Shown here in pieces: positions 21,897 to 33,055 of a stretch of DNA of 64,000 nucleotides (position 1 is its first letter; every line of letters begins with the position of its first letter). Origin of the DNA: Diplonema papillatum (taxonomy: Eukaryota > Euglenozoa > Diplonemea > Diplonemida > Diplonemidae); the NCBI GenBank assembly GCA_030068145.1, contig JAPJBO010000685.1:1-64000 (forward strand), read 5' to 3'. The position numbers were made by a program, and so were the translations under genes. A model generated the notes under the pieces. The model made no database searches and was not told the DNA's origin. It saw nothing but the letters and a program-made list of their open reading frames with translations.

Positions 21897-22427
21897 TCAA
21901 CACCGTTGCTCGCAGCACATAGAAAAAAAGTGAACTTGCACTCTAAAAAGTGCAGCGACCGGGACCCAACACCCCCTGTTGTGCCATTGCCTACGCGTTT
22001 GCTGCGAAGGCAGGGTCGCCTTCTATTGGCTCGTGCCGGTAATGCTCTCTCGCAGCTGGAGGCGCTGCTTGGCAGCTAGAGGCGCTGCTTGCAGCTAGAG
22101 GCGCTGCTTGGCAGCTAGAGGCCCTGCTTGGCAGCTAGAGGCGCTGCTTGGCAGTTAGAGGCGCTGCTTGCAGCTAGAGGCGCTGCTTGGCAGTTAGAGG
22201 CGCTGCTTGGCAGCTAGAGGCGCTGCTTGGCAGCTAGAGGCGCTGCTTGGCAGTTAGAGGCGCTGCTTGGCAGCTAGAGGCGCTGCTTGGCAGCTAGAGG
22301 CGCTGCTTGGCAGTTAGAGGCGCTGCTTGGCAGCTAGAGGCGCTGCTTGGCAGCTAGAGGCGCTGCTTGGCAGCTAGAGGCGCTGCTTGCTGAGGATGAA
22401 GCTGCTGTTGAAGTGTGCCGCCCGCAC
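21897..22427 (+). repeat. TBC gene 3' flank with 20-bp minisatellite, unit 1
   Basis: After the stop come about 150 bp of flank, then from about 22052 to 22390 tandem CTAGAGGCGCTGCTTGGCAG. The unit resembles the gene's own codons GAGCTGCTGGAGCCGCAGCT (about 21688-21707), so the array may have grown from coding sequence. Confidence 0.85.
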
Positions 22428-22541
22428 GGCTGGGTCTCCGGCACCGCCAGAAAGTCGCTGACGCAGTTCCCGGCCCTCACGGAGAGCGAGTGCAACTGGG
22501 CCATCGCCGCGAAGCACCCCTTCGAGACCGCCCACGTTTGA
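22428..22541 (+). pseudogene. duplicate of the TBC gene C-terminus, copy 2
   Basis: Encodes the same GWVSGTARKSLTQFPALTES to ETAHV end and stop as the parent, followed by the same 3' flank and another 20-bp array (about 22697-23055). It lacks the catalytic TBC part, so it is not a working RabGAP. Confidence 0.9.
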
Positions 22542-22696
22542 TCAACACCGTTGCTCGCAGCACATAGAAAAAAAGTGAACTTGCACTCTAAAAAGTGCAG
22601 CGACCGGGACCCAACACCCCCTGTTGTGCCATTGCCTACGCGTTTGCTGCGAAGGCAGGGTCGCCTTCTATTGGCTCGTGCCGGTAATGCTCTCTC

Positions 22697-23093
22697 GCAG
22701 CTGGAGGCGCTGCTTGGCAGCTAGAGGCGCTGCTTGGCAGTTAGAGGCGCTGCTTGGCAGTTAGAGGCGCTGCTTGGCAGTTAGAGGCGCTGCTTGGCAG
22801 TTAGAGGCGCTGCTTGCAGCTAGAGGCGCTGCTTGGCAGTTAGAGGCGCTGCTTGGCAGTTAGAGGCGCTGCTTGGCAGCTAGAGGCGCTGCTTGGCAGC
22901 TAGAGGCGCTGCTTGGCAGCTAGAGGCGCTGCTTGGCAGTTAGAGGCGCTGCTTGGCAGCTAGAGGCGCTGCTTGGCAGTTAGAGGCGCTGCTTGGCAGC
23001 TAGAGGCGCTGCTTGGCAGCTAGAGGCGCTGCTTGGCAGCTAGAGGCGCTGCTTGCTGAGGATGAAGCTGCTGTTGAAGTGTGCCGCCCGCAC
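22697..23093 (+). repeat. 20-bp minisatellite, unit 2
   Basis: The same CTAGAGGCGCTGCTTGGCAG units as at 22052-22390, in a second tandem block. The distance from copy 2 to copy 3 of the gene tail is about 665 bp. Confidence 0.93.
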
Positions 23094-23207
23094 GGCTGGG
23101 TCTCCGGCACCGCCAGAAAGTCGCTGACGCAGTTCCCGGCCCTCACGGAGAGCGAGTGCAACGGGGCCATCGCCGGGAAGCACCCCTTCGAGACCGCCCA
23201 CGTTTGA
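23094..23207 (+). pseudogene. duplicate of the TBC gene C-terminus, copy 3
   Basis: Nearly identical to copy 2 (CNGAIAGKHPFETAHV at the end). Its 3' flank differs: no array follows, and new sequence begins near 23210. Confidence 0.9.
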
Positions 23208-23329
23208 TCAGCACCACCGCTCGCGCGCACATCGAAAATGTGCAGCGATCGGGAGCCAACTCCCCTTCTCCGAAGAGATTGTCAACTCGTCTCTCTCCGT
23301 CTCTCTTTCGGTTAGATATCGTCCTTCTG

Positions 23330-23622
23330 CTCAAGCGGCTGTGTCATTACCTACGCGTTTGCCTGCGAAGGCAGGATCATCGCCTTCTATTGGTTCGTGC
23401 CGTCAATGCTCTCAGCTGAATGCGCTGCTTGCTGAGGATGCAGCCGCTGTTAAAGTGTGTCGCCCTCATCCGGACCGTCCGCTTTGGACCCGCCGACGAA
23501 GAGGCACGGCTGGGGGTCTCCAGCAATGCCAGAAAGTCGCTGACGCAGTCCCCGGCCTCACGGAAAGTGAGTGCAACTGGGCCATTGCCGCGAAGCACCC
23601 CTTCGAGTCCGTCCATGTTTGA
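23330..23622 (+). pseudogene. diverged TBC C-terminal copy 4
   Basis: Recognisable by CGTCCGCTTTGGACCCGCC, GGCACGGCTGGGGGTCTCC and AGAAAGTCGCTGACGCAGTC. The frame is broken relative to the parent. Confidence 0.75.
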
Positions 23623-23732
23623 TCAATGCTATCGTCCGCAACACATAGAAATGTGCAGCCATCGGGACCCAACTCCCCTTCTCCAAAGAGATGGCCAACT
23701 CGTCTCTTTCTCTCTCTCTCTCTCTTTCGCTT

Positions 23733-24062
23733 AGATATCCTCCCTCTGGTCAGTCAACATTGGGAGAGGCTGTGACATTTCTTACACATTTGTCCGAAGG
23801 CAGGGCCGCCGCTTATTGGTTTGTGCCGTCGGCTGGAGGCAGTCGCTGGCAAAGTGTGTCCTCATGCGGTCCTTCCGCTTTGTACCCGCCGCTGGTCGAC
23901 ACTCGCTTTGCAGTGATCGACCACTGACAGCGAAACCGCACAATCGCATCTCGGGCACTGCCAGGAAGTCGTTGAGCAGTTTCGCACCGGAGGTGGAACG
24001 TGAGTGCAACCGGGCCATCGCCGCAAAGCATCTTTCCCACGTTAGCAAACGAGTTAGACCCA
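23733..24062 (+). pseudogene. diverged TBC C-terminal copy 5, interrupted
   Basis: CATGCGGTCCTTCCGCTTTG and ATCTCGGGCACTGCCAGGAA match the parent. Its 3' flank is interrupted near 24100 by the repeat unit at 24116-27741 and resumes at about 27760. A further fragment (TCCTCATCCGGTCCTTCCGC) lies at 27955-28020. Confidence 0.7.
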
Positions 24063-24619
24063 ATACTATCTTGCGCAGCACATACTAAAGTTTTACACTT
24101 TGAACCCCCCCCCCCCCCGGGTCCGCTTCGTTTACTTTTGGAATCGGTTCGTTTCTAGTTTTGGAATCGGTTCGTTTCTAGTTTTGGAATCGGTTCGTTT
24201 ACTTTTGGAAACTTCGTTTCTAGTTTTGGAATCGGTTCGTTTCTGGGCTCTTTTTGGGCTGATTTAGCTTGGGGAGTGCTTCGTTTACTTTTGGAACATT
24301 CGAAACTAGTTTTGGAAGGTTCGTTTCTAGTTTTGGGTGGCTCGTTTACTTTTGGAACCGGTTCGTTTACTTTTGGAACCGGTTCGTTTCCAGTTTTGGA
24401 ATCGGTTCGTTTACTTTTGGAATCGCTTCGTTTACTTTTGGAATCGGTTCGTTTACTTTTGGAATCGGTTCGTTTACTTTTGGAAACTTCGTTTCTAGTT
24501 TTGGAATCGGTTCGTTTACTTTTGGAATCGGTTCGTTTACTTTTGGAATCGGTTCGTTTACTTTTGGAATCGGTTCGTTCACTTTTGGCTGTTTTTGCAG
24601 GAGTTACCACAGTTTTCCA

Positions 24620-25470
24620 CAATTTCCATACTTTTCAGATTTTGGCCATATTTGCCAGATTTTGGCCATTTTTTGCCAAATTTTCCAGATTTTGGCCATT
24701 TTTGCCAAATTTTCCAGATTTTGGCCATTTTTGCCGGATTTTGGCCATCTTGGCCAAATTTTCCAGATTTTGGCCATTTTGGCCAAATTTTCCAGATTTT
24801 GGCCATTTTTGCCGGATTTTCCAGATTTTGGCCATTTTGGCCAAATTTTCCAAATGGCCATATTTGCCAGATTTTGGCCATTTTGGCCAAATTTTCCAAA
24901 TGGCCATATTTGCCAGATTTTGGCCATTTTTTGCCAAATTTTCCAGATTTTGGCCATTTTTGCCGGATTTTGGCCATTTTGGCCAAATTTTCCAGATTTT
25001 GGCCATTTTTGCCGGATTTTGGCCATTTTGGCCAAATTTTCCAGATTTTGGCCATTTTGGCCATTTTGGCCAAATTTTCCAGATTTTGGCCATTTTTGCC
25101 GGATTTTGGCCATTTTGGCCAAATTTTCCAGATTTTGGCCATTTTGGCCAAATTTTCCAGATTTTGGCCATTTTGGCCAAATTTTCCAAATGGCCATATT
25201 TGCCAGATTTTGGCCATTTTGGCCAAATTTTCCAAATGGCCATATTTGCCAGATTTTGGCCATTTTTTGCCAAATTTTCCAGATTTTGGCCATTTTTGCC
25301 GGATTTTGGCCATTTTGGCCAAATTTTCCAGATTTTGGCCATTTTGGCCAAGTTTTCCAAATTTTGGCCATTTTGCCAAATTTTCCAAATTTTGGCCATT
25401 TTTGCCATTTTTCCGATTCTGGCCATTTTTGGCAGATTTTTTTTTTTGGCCATTTTTTGCCAAATCCATT
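24620..25470 (+). repeat. TTTTGGCCATTTTGGCCAAA array
   Basis: Units of roughly 27 bp: CCAGATTTTGGCCATTTT and GGCCAAATTTT. All six frames are open for long stretches (Phe/Pro or Lys/Asn/Trp repeats) only because the array is stop-free. Confidence 0.95.
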
Positions 25471-25992
25471 ATTGCTATGTTTTTCCAAATTTTCACACAC
25501 ACACAGAGCTAGCCGATGTCTTGTCAAATGAGTGTCACTATGCCAACCCTTCGCTTGGTTGGACTCCCGTTTTGTCGTGAACCCGTCGGTTGCATCTGCT
25601 GCTGTTACTGACATTCGTAAATTGAAAAGGAATCGGAATCTTCGCTCTTCCGTTTTGTGCCGAGGAAGGGCACGAGTAGCCGGGAAGAGTCGGCTGGATT
25701 CATATCGTTCGAATAAAACAAAACTACGCGGTTCTTTCCATTTTACCTGAGTTTTTCCAATGAATGACTATCGGCCCTTCCTTTCGAACTTCGAACCGAA
25801 CCATATTTACTTTGTGTGCGACATAACCCATGACCTGTCTCTAACTTGCGTCGTGATATAGTCGATTGTTGAAAGATGAATGCCTAGTGGAACTCATTCA
25901 GCTTGTACTAATTGCATATTCCTTGTTTCGATCCGGTACGAAGCCTTTAAGCATGAAAACGAAATCTAGTCTCACCCCAAAAAGGAAACAAG
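25471..25992. other. no gene recognised; contains terminal motif at 25711-25740
   Basis: GAATAAAACAAAACTACGCG, one of four occurrences in the window, could be a 3'-end or polyadenylation-region motif or the end of a repeat. Confidence 0.45.
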
Positions 25993-26612
25993 ATGTCCAC
26001 TTCTTCAATGGAGGCTTTGCTTCGGCTCGTGGAGTTGAAGCAGGCGGGTTACGTGAGCGAGTCTGAATTTCAGATCATGAAATCGGACATTTGTATACAA
26101 ATGCTGCGCGCAACAACGCCGGCCTGCCAGCCGCACTCGGACCGCCCCCTGTCTTCGAAACGCCACCGCCCATGCCTGATCCGGTCGTTCCACCACCTCC
26201 ACCTGCACCATCGCCAGTCACCCCCGCGCCTGTTGTCACACCACAACCATCACCAATCACACCAGCGCCTGTCATCCCACCATCACCAGTCACCCCTGCG
26301 CCTGTCCCACAGACACCAGCGCCCATGCCAAGCACCCAGGCACAGGAAGGGAGTGCCACAGAGACTGGCCCAAGCAGAGATGACACACCACGACGCACCC
26401 ACCTTGCCAGACCGGCACCCTTCACCTCCCTCGCAGCAGCCGGGGCCAACCCCCTTAAAAACCCCGGCTGGCCTCTCAAAAAAAAGTCTAAAAAAAAATT
26501 GTGTTTCCGACTGAGCGAACGTCGCCGGAAACACAAAAAAAAGGGGGAAAACGCCACCCAGGGTCACAAGGCCTGGGCGCATGCTGCAAGGCCGTTGCGA
26601 GCTGTTGAGTGA
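25993..26612 (+). pseudogene. possible SHOCT-like plus proline-rich protein, frame broken
   Basis: From ATG 25993, MSTSSMEALLRLVELKQAGY and VSESEFQIMKSDI resemble the short helical SHOCT module (leader-helix, glycine, E-EF). The coding signal then moves to another frame at about 26091, with PPPAPSPVTPAPV repeats and a basic end KKKSKKK. It is either a frameshift or an unrecognised intron. It lies inside the repeat unit 24116-27741. Confidence 0.35.
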
Positions 26613-26784
26613 CCCTGGGTCGGAGGAATATTTCTGATGGATGCTAGCTGGTTGTGTACTGGATCGAAACAAGCATTGTAGCTATTTTAGACTATTAACA
26701 CTGCATTCTTATAACTAACTAAATTCTTTCTATCCTAGCGGCTATTAGCATACACGATAACCGGATGACATAAAATTGTCCGCA

Positions 26785-27240
26785 AATACACACAGCAGAT
26801 CAAAGAAAGGGGGGCAAAGGTGGAAAATGCAGATCAAACGGGAGTAGAATGTGCACACGCTTATCCGACTCTTGACTTACTATGCCGTGTTCTGAAAGCT
26901 GTCGAGGGGCCCCTCCATAGGTTCTCGCATGATTCGTTCGCCTTTGTAACACTATCCGTTTGTAGTACGCTTCGCAATTGTGTTCTTGCACTCTAGCCGA
27001 ATGGCGGGTGGCGGATTTCCGCGCTCGGGCGCAAGACACAATTATGCTGCTTTTGCAGTGCAAGCCGAACCCGGTTCGCGACTTCGGTTGCGGTAAAGTG
27101 TTACAAAGTCTTCGGCTTTCAGATCCGGATACGCGTATGCAACAGATAGTTAGAGGTCACTTGAAGGATACCCGTGTGCAGCGTTCGAAAGAGTTTGCGT
27201 ATCTGGCGTCTTTTTTTTGGGGGGAACTCTTTCGACCCTC
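26785..27240. repeat. dispersed 460-bp repeat (family A), copy 3
   Basis: Very close to copy 1 (262-722), apart from single-base indels. The right-hand tandem array starts directly after it. Confidence 0.85.
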
Positions 27241-28179
27241 TTCGCAGGTTCGTTTCTAGTCTTGGAAGGTTCGCTTCTAGTTTTGGAAGGTTCGTTTCTA
27301 GTTTTGGAAGGTTCGTTTCTAGTTTTGGAAAGGTTCGTTTCTGGTGGTCGCAGTCGATTTTTGACACGATTCCCTTGGAATTTCGGCCGATCTCGTTTTA
27401 GTTTTGGAAGAGGTTCGTTTCTAGTTTTGGAATCGGTTCGTTTCTAGTTTTGGAAGTGGTTCGTAACTTTTCGAAAAAGTAAACGAACCACTTCCAAAAG
27501 TAAACGAAGCGATTCCAAAAGTAAACGAACCGATTCCAAAAGTAAACGAACCGATTCCAAAACTAGAAACGAAGTTTCCAAAAGTAAACGAACCGATTCC
27601 AAAAGTAAACGAACCGATTCCAAAAGTAAACGAACCGATTCCAAAAGTAAACGAACCGATTCCAAAACTAGAAACGAAGTTTCCAAAAGTAAACGAACCG
27701 ATTCCAAAACTAGAAACGAACCTTCCAAAAGTAAACGAACCCCACACCCCCCCCCCCCCCCCGGATCCTCAAGCTTTCACTCTAAAAATAAGTCCAGCGA
27801 TCGGAACATTCTTTCTTCCCTTGGACACATGGACAACTCGTCTCAGATATCCTTCCTCTGGTCAATCCCATTGGGAGAGGCTGTGACGTTTCCTACGCGT
27901 TTTCCCGCGAACGTAGGGTCGCTGTCTATTGGTTTGTGTCGTCAAAGCGCAGCTGAAGGCAGTCGCTGCCAAAGTTTGTCGTCCTCATCCGGTCCTTCCG
28001 CTTCGACCTGCCACTGGTCGTAACTTTGTTGCATTAGTGTGTTTGTCAGGCCTGTGACTACCCTGAGCAACGCACCCCCCACGATCCGTATCTAGAGGGA
28101 ACCCCCCCATTGGTGTAAATAAATTCGGGAAGGTGCTGCGAGTGGCGCTTTCGGGCGCTGCCTGCGGCGCCCGGCTTCT

Positions 28180-28330
28180 TTTTTTTTTGTATAAGCACCT
28201 GCTTTGTAGGAAATGCTTGAGGAGACTGCCAGTTGCGATAGATCAAAGGAGTTAAATGTGCTGGAGCCCACACGAAACACAGGTAAATCTGGGTTTAGTG
28301 GCGGGCGACCGCGTTCAACAATAAAGACCC
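28180..28330. repeat. dispersed repeat family T, copy 2 (uninterrupted)
   Basis: TTTGTATAAGCACCTGCTTT, GAGGAGACTGCCAGTTGCG and TCTGGGTTTAGTGGCGGGCG, as at 61583-61735. It starts in a T-rich tract, which on the minus strand would be an A-rich tail. Confidence 0.88.
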
Positions 28331-28454
28331 ACTTTGTAGTTGTATTGTTTTCTCCCCCTCTAGCCTCCTTCGAAATGAGTACAAGGCAGTCCCTCGAGTA
28401 TGTCTTTTGCTGTATATGCAGCTGTTGTGCAGCTGTTTTGTAGGAAGCACTCGA

Positions 28455-28562
28455 GGGGATGGTCCGCCTTACGTGTCTGTGGCTTAAAGGACCGAAACAA
28501 GGGGCAGACGGGACCAGTGCGGTGTTGAGCGCGTATCCATTCCAAGCACGGTCTTGCGAAAA
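28455..28562 (+). mobile_element. SINE-like family P, truncated copy
   Basis: GATGGTCCGCCTTACGTGTC to CCAAGCACGGTCTTGCGA matches the right third of the family. Confidence 0.7.
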
Positions 28563-29616
28563 AAACCTTTGTTTTCTGTTGTTCGGTCCTTCCTCCTCTT
28601 AGAAGGAATCTCAATTGTCCCGTTCCTGCGCGTCTTTATTTAGAGGACGAAACATTTGGTTACCTTGAGAGAGTAGGACAACACACATACTAGGGGGAGA
28701 CTCCCTCCTCGGCGGCGTGCACGTGGGTATTACCCAAGACTTGGACCCAATCTTGGACCCAAAACTTGGACTCGCTCAAGTTGGAGCAAAGTACTCTGTT
28801 GAGCACACAAACACACAACAGGAAAAGGTACTGTTTTGGGCACAAACTCGGCGGAAGTACTGTTTTTGGGCACAAACTTGGGCTGTGTACTGTTTTTTTT
28901 GGGCACAAACTTGGGAAACGTACCGTTTTGGACCTTATACAGCGTCACTTAGAGCGAGGCTCACTCCAAGTGACACATGCCCTCGCCTTTCCAGAATATT
29001 TTCTGTGTAGGGTATTTCAATTGACTGAAAGTAGGGCCTCGGCATGCGCGAAAACCCGCTGATGGTCGCTACGAATCGCTGGCTTCTCTGGTCTCGGTGT
29101 GCTGACTGCACACTTTTGCAGACCTGGCAGTGCAGGACGCTGTCGCTGTGGAGACATGCCTAGCACCAGCTGCTCTAGCTTCTTTCGGGCATTGCTCGCC
29201 ACGGAAATAAGATAACATGCCACTGACTAAATGGATAGAACCCTTCGAAGCACCCTTCAATACTTCCCAATTGGATCTAAACAGAAGAAAACCTTTTCAA
29301 CGCACGGGAAATTCGCAAGATGCTCAATTTGAACTTGCTTAGTCAGACCATTCCCGACGTCGTCACAATCCCCACCCTCCTACCAGGTGTCCGCGGCTTA
29401 AAGGACCAAATCACGGTGCAGATAGGACAGCGCGATATTTCAAAGTACGAACCTACAGAGGGCACCGCAACCCTTGCAGCTGGAAAGACGCCGCCTCACC
29501 ACCCACCCCTAATCTCAACCATCAACCGGAGACTTAAAAACACTGGCTTCTTAGAACAGGAAACCCGTCCGGAAAAAGCACGCGGTCGTTTTTTCTTCTT
29601 CTTTTTTTTTTGAAAG
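28563..29616. other. no gene recognised; short tandem GGGCACAAACTTGG repeats at 28830-28925
   Basis: Three imperfect units of about 27 bp (TGGGCACAAACTTGGG with TACTGTTTT). The open frame at 29320-29613 has no recognisable feature. Confidence 0.45.
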
Positions 29617-29765
29617 TATGCCAATACTGCAGGGAATAGTTGACTAGACCTCTTGAGTTTGTGCTGTCCACGAATAGGGGAGTCGGGAGAACCTACAAAG
29701 CCAAAAGCAGGACCGACCCCCCCGTTCGTGAGAAAAAGCGAAGAATAAACACACCTTCTTTTTTC
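29617..29765 (-). repeat. dispersed repeat family X, copy 1
   Basis: AGTATGCCAATACTGCAGGG to GAGAAAAAGCGAAGAATAAA is shared with 52264-52412. Both copies start in a T-rich tract, so on the minus strand they end in an A-rich tail, as SINEs do. Confidence 0.8.
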
Positions 29766-30345
29766 CATCTATCTTTGTCAAGACAACTATTCTCGTTCTT
29801 CGAGTTTTGGGTGTCATGGAGGGCCTTCACGTGGCGACGCTGTTGACCGCACCTAAATTGAGTCGCGGTCGCCGATCCCCCAACCGCCAGCGCCATGTAC
29901 TTGATACGACGCGGAACAAGTGCTGACAGCACCGCCCGGCGAATAGAGGGCCACAAAAGTGGCAAATCGACCGGTCGGGGGTGCTTAGCAGCCAATGGCC
30001 CGATGGCTGAGTGCACACCCAAGCAGGGCTGCATCCTTGTGTTGTGTATAAGGCAATAATATATGGCTTCGTGAGGGCCTGGTCAACCACCTCATCACAA
30101 TAGGCGCAAACTTTCTTTACAGTGATTGGACAGGGGATGCCGGGGGCGGGTCTCCATGAGAAGGGAAAAGTAAAGCAAGACCTGCCCCCTGCGCCTGCTG
30201 TCTCCGGCGGCTACTACTACTACGTTCTTCATTTTCTTTCAGTTACGTTTCTAACAGAGCCAGGCCCAGGAAAGCAAGGGAAAATAAGCGAAGTTCAAAT
30301 AAGGACCATTGGTCAACCTTCCCCCGTTTGACGTTCTCTAGGTGC

Positions 30346-30701
30346 CCACTGGTGCTCTGCGGAGTTTACTTCGCAGATTGCCACCGAAAAAAGAAGACAC
30401 GTCAGTGCTGCCTAGCGAGTCGCAGTCACAATCAGGGCGAGTGCCCTGAGTTTTTTAAGTGATTGCTCAGACACGGTTGTAGGGGCCTTCTGAGACGGAT
30501 TCTGGTAGCACGGGTGGTCCTGGCTGTGACGAGCTACGAACAGCCGCCTGACAAACCAGACTCACACCGCCGTCCTGTCTGCAGACACTCAGGTTCCGCG
30601 CTAATGATGGTCCGCCTTCTGTGTCCGTGGCTGAAAGGACCGAAACAGACGGGACCAGTGCGGTGTTGAGCACATACCCATTCCAGCACGTTATTGTAAT
30701 C
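30346..30701 (+). mobile_element. SINE-like family P, 356 bp, 24-bp target duplication
   Basis: Flanked by CCCCGTTTGACGTTCTCT-R-GGTGC at 30322-30345 and 30702-30725 (one mismatch in 24). It is the longest copy and extends about 35 bp further left than the one at 13371. Duplications this long point to target-primed reverse transcription by a LINE machinery. Confidence 0.9.
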
Positions 30702-30984
30702 CCCCGTTTGACGTTCTCTGGGTGCAGCGTCTCTGCATGGTAAGCCATCAGACAGGCGCATGCGCGGAAGTCTTAGCGTTTATTGAATGGGATGACCAAT
30801 GGATCTGGACTTGGACCGATGCGGCAGGTCGGAGAATCACTGGTTCGTTGGATTTTCCCCGATCCGGTCTGGTTTGAGTGAGCAGAACGAGAAGAACCTT
30901 GGGCAATCCTGCCAGCACACCTGAAGCCATCCAAGTCTTAGAGTAAACGGATTAGCAGTGGGCTGCAGACGACTTGACTTGGTG

Positions 30985-31155
30985 TGTGAGCCGGTCCATC
31001 CCCTCTTGATAGACCGTGATAGACCGGGCTTTTCGATGCAGCTCTAGGGATTAGGGATGGACCTGATAGACCGTGGTGAACCGTGATTCACTGTGATAAA
31101 CAGCGGCAGGCACTTCGATGCAGTTTCAAGAGGTAGGGACGGACCGGCTCAGTGT
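30985..31155 (-). repeat. dispersed repeat family U, copy 2
   Basis: Reverse complement of 18553-18728. It ends about 20 bp before the first partial copy of HMG gene 2 exon 1. Confidence 0.85.
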
Positions 31156-31173
31156 GGTTGGAGAAGCTCTGGC

Positions 31174-31540
31174 ACATGCCGCTCTGGAACATACTCCGTG
31201 TTGCCGCCGTAAGAGCCGCGTCGCTGACGCCATTGGTCGCGATGCAAGGGAGGGCAGCGAGCAAGAAGGTGAAGAAGGTGTCTCCCGCGAAGCGCACCGC
31301 GAAGAAGGTGCCGGCAAAGGCAGCGTGGAGGAAAGAAGGCGCCGCTCCTTCCATTCACTGCCACCTTATGACTCCTAAAGCGAAGATGGTTACGAAGGCA
31401 GCAGCGAAGAAGACAAAGATCGCTGCGAGGGCAGCAGACGCCCAGTTGGGCTCACTTTGCCTATCGCATGTCCGAAGAAATCCAGCTTTTTGGTTGAGCC
31501 ATCGAAACTCTTCGCACACAAAACTTACCCCCGGAAAATA
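31174..31540 (+). pseudogene. partial copy of HMG gene 2 exon 1 (copy A)
   Basis: Encodes LRVAAVRAASLTPLVAMQGR and ASKKVKKVSPAKRTAKKVP, then an inserted segment and a return to KAAAKKTKIAARAA. It ends at the same breakpoint as copy B, inside the Lys/Ala tail. No HMG box. Confidence 0.85.
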
Positions 31541-31553
31541 GTGTAAACTGAAC

Positions 31554-31889
31554 ATGCTCCGTGTTGCCGCCGTAAGGGCCGCGTCACTGACGCTGGTAGT
31601 CGCGATGCAAGTGAGGGCAGCGAGCAAGAAGGTGAAGAAGGCGTCTCCCGCGAAGCGCGCCGTGAAGAAGGTGCCGGCGAAGAAGAAGGCCTCCGCCAAG
31701 AAGCCGAAGACGAAGGCAGCCAAGACGACCGCCGCCCGCGCGTCTCTTGCGACGAGGTCCGCGAAGGCGGGGCAGAGGAAAGCGAAGATGGCTAAGAAGG
31801 CAGCAGCGAAGAAGACGAAGATTGCTGCGAGGGCAGCAGCCAGCGCTACCCCTTCCATTCGCCACTGCCACTTTATGACTCCTGATTGA
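31554..31889 (+). pseudogene. partial copy of HMG gene 2 exon 1 (copy B)
   Basis: MLRVAAVRAASLTLVVAMQV and a Lys/Ala-rich tail closely match the real exon, then stop after KKTKIAARAAA, where unrelated sequence and a stop codon follow. The unit repeats about every 440 bp. It could still be translated as a presequence plus basic tail, but it lacks any HMG module. Confidence 0.85.
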
Positions 31890-31998
31890 GTAAACTCATC
31901 TGGCCCAGTTTGACTCCGAAGAAGTCCAGCTTTTCGATTCAGCCATCGAAACTCTCCGCACACACAGTCGAAATTTTCCCCCCGGAAAATAGTCTAAA

Positions 31999-32535
31999 AT
32001 GAACATGCTCCGTCTTGCCGCCGTAAGGGCCGCGTCACTGACGCCGTTAGTCGCGATGCAAGTGAGGGCAGCGAGCAAGAAGGTGAAGAAGGCGTCTCCC
32101 GCGAAGCGCGCCGCGAAGAAGGTGTCGGCGAAGAAGAAGGCCTCCGCCAAGAAGCCGAAGACGAAGGCAGCCAAGACGACCGCCGCCCGTGCGTCTCTTG
32201 CGACGCGGTCCGCGAAGGCGGCGCAGAGGAAAGCGAAGATGGCTAAGAAGGCAGCAGCGAAGAAGATGAAGATTGCTGCGAGGGCAGCAGCCAGGAAGGC
32301 CAAGGCTGCGAAGGCCGCTGCCACCAAGCAGGCGCTGAAGGCGAAGAAGAAGGCAGCCGCGGAGAAAAAGAAGGCGGCTGCCACGAAGAGAGCGGAGTTG
32401 AAGGTGGCCAAGCGGGCCAAGGCTCGGGCCAACAAAGCTGCGGCGCTCGCCAAAAAGAAGGCCACCGCCCAGAAGAAGAGGGCCGCCAAGCTCCAGAAAA
32501 GCGCTGCCGCCAAGAAGAGGTCGGCGGCGTCCAAG
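31999..32535 (+). CDS. HMG-box/H1-like protein, gene 2, exon 1
   Basis: First of four exons (31999-32535, 33254-33499, 35936-36025, 40529-40666) giving 336 residues, all junctions phase 0. Residues 1-24 (MNMLRLAAVRAASLTPLVAM) form an Arg-spaced, acid-free presequence-like start. The rest of the exon is a Lys/Ala-rich H1-like tail with SPAKR near residue 33. The donor is GTATGA. It shares its domain order and two intron positions with HMG gene 1 but has one extra intron inside the basic region. The gene is about 8.7 kb long because introns 2 and 3 are filled with mobile DNA. The proposed role is packaging DNA, possibly in the mitochondrion; that location is inference from the N-terminus. Confidence 0.85.
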
Positions 32536-32639
32536 GTATGACCTCGCTCTTTCGTCTATCTGTCCCATCACCGCACCGCATGCTTCTCCACAGTGCACGC
32601 ATCGCTGCACCGCATACGTCCTACAACGCATGACCATGC

Positions 32640-33055
32640 TTCACTACAAAGCATGCATTATCACACAGCATGCTTCACACAATACATGCATCACCACGCT
32701 GCATGTCTCACCACAATGCAGAGCATTACCGCACTGCTTCATCACAACGCATGCATTATCACACAGCATGCTTCACACAATACATGCATCACCACGCTGC
32801 ATGTCTCACCACAATGCAGAGCATTACCGCACTGCTTCATCACAACGCATGCATTATCACACAGCATGCTTCACACAATACATGCATCACCACGCTGCAT
32901 GTCTCACCACAATGCAGAGCATTACCGCACTGCTTCACCACAACGCATGCATCATTGCACTGCGTGTTTCACACAACGCATGCGTCACCGCATGTCTCGC
33001 CAGAATGCGTGCACCATGTTTCACCACGATGTGTGCATCGCCGCAGTGCATGCTT
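32640..33055 (+). repeat. 99-bp minisatellite (intron 1 of HMG gene 2)
   Basis: Three to four units with CATGCTTCACACAATACATG, CATCACCACGCTGCATGTCT and CACTGCTTCATCACAACGCA. Intron 1 is 32536-33253. Confidence 0.93.

Larger units (their letters stand above)
24116..27741. mobile_element. 3.6-kb unit bounded by inverted 21-bp tandem arrays
   Basis: The left array (24125-24592) has units GGTTCGTTTACTTTTGGAAT and a variant TTCGTTTCTAGTTTTGGAA. The right array (about 27246-27741) starts in the same orientation and then turns to the reverse complement from about 27477. Cytosine runs lie just outside both ends. It lies in the duplicated TBC tail and encloses the array at 24620-25470, a proline-rich frame and copy 3 of family A. 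No transposase or target duplication was seen, so its mobility is inferred from structure. Confidence 0.65.

Noticed and set aside
24269-25614. Very long open frames on both strands
   Set aside because: They are products of the stop-free GGCCATTTT array and the CGTTTACTTTTGGAA array; Phe/Pro and Lys/Asn/Trp repeats in every frame show no protein-like constraint.
29830-30110. Possible LINE fragment on the minus strand (zinc-finger-like CAYC)
   Set aside because: Only a few residues look familiar and the frames shift; not enough to name it.
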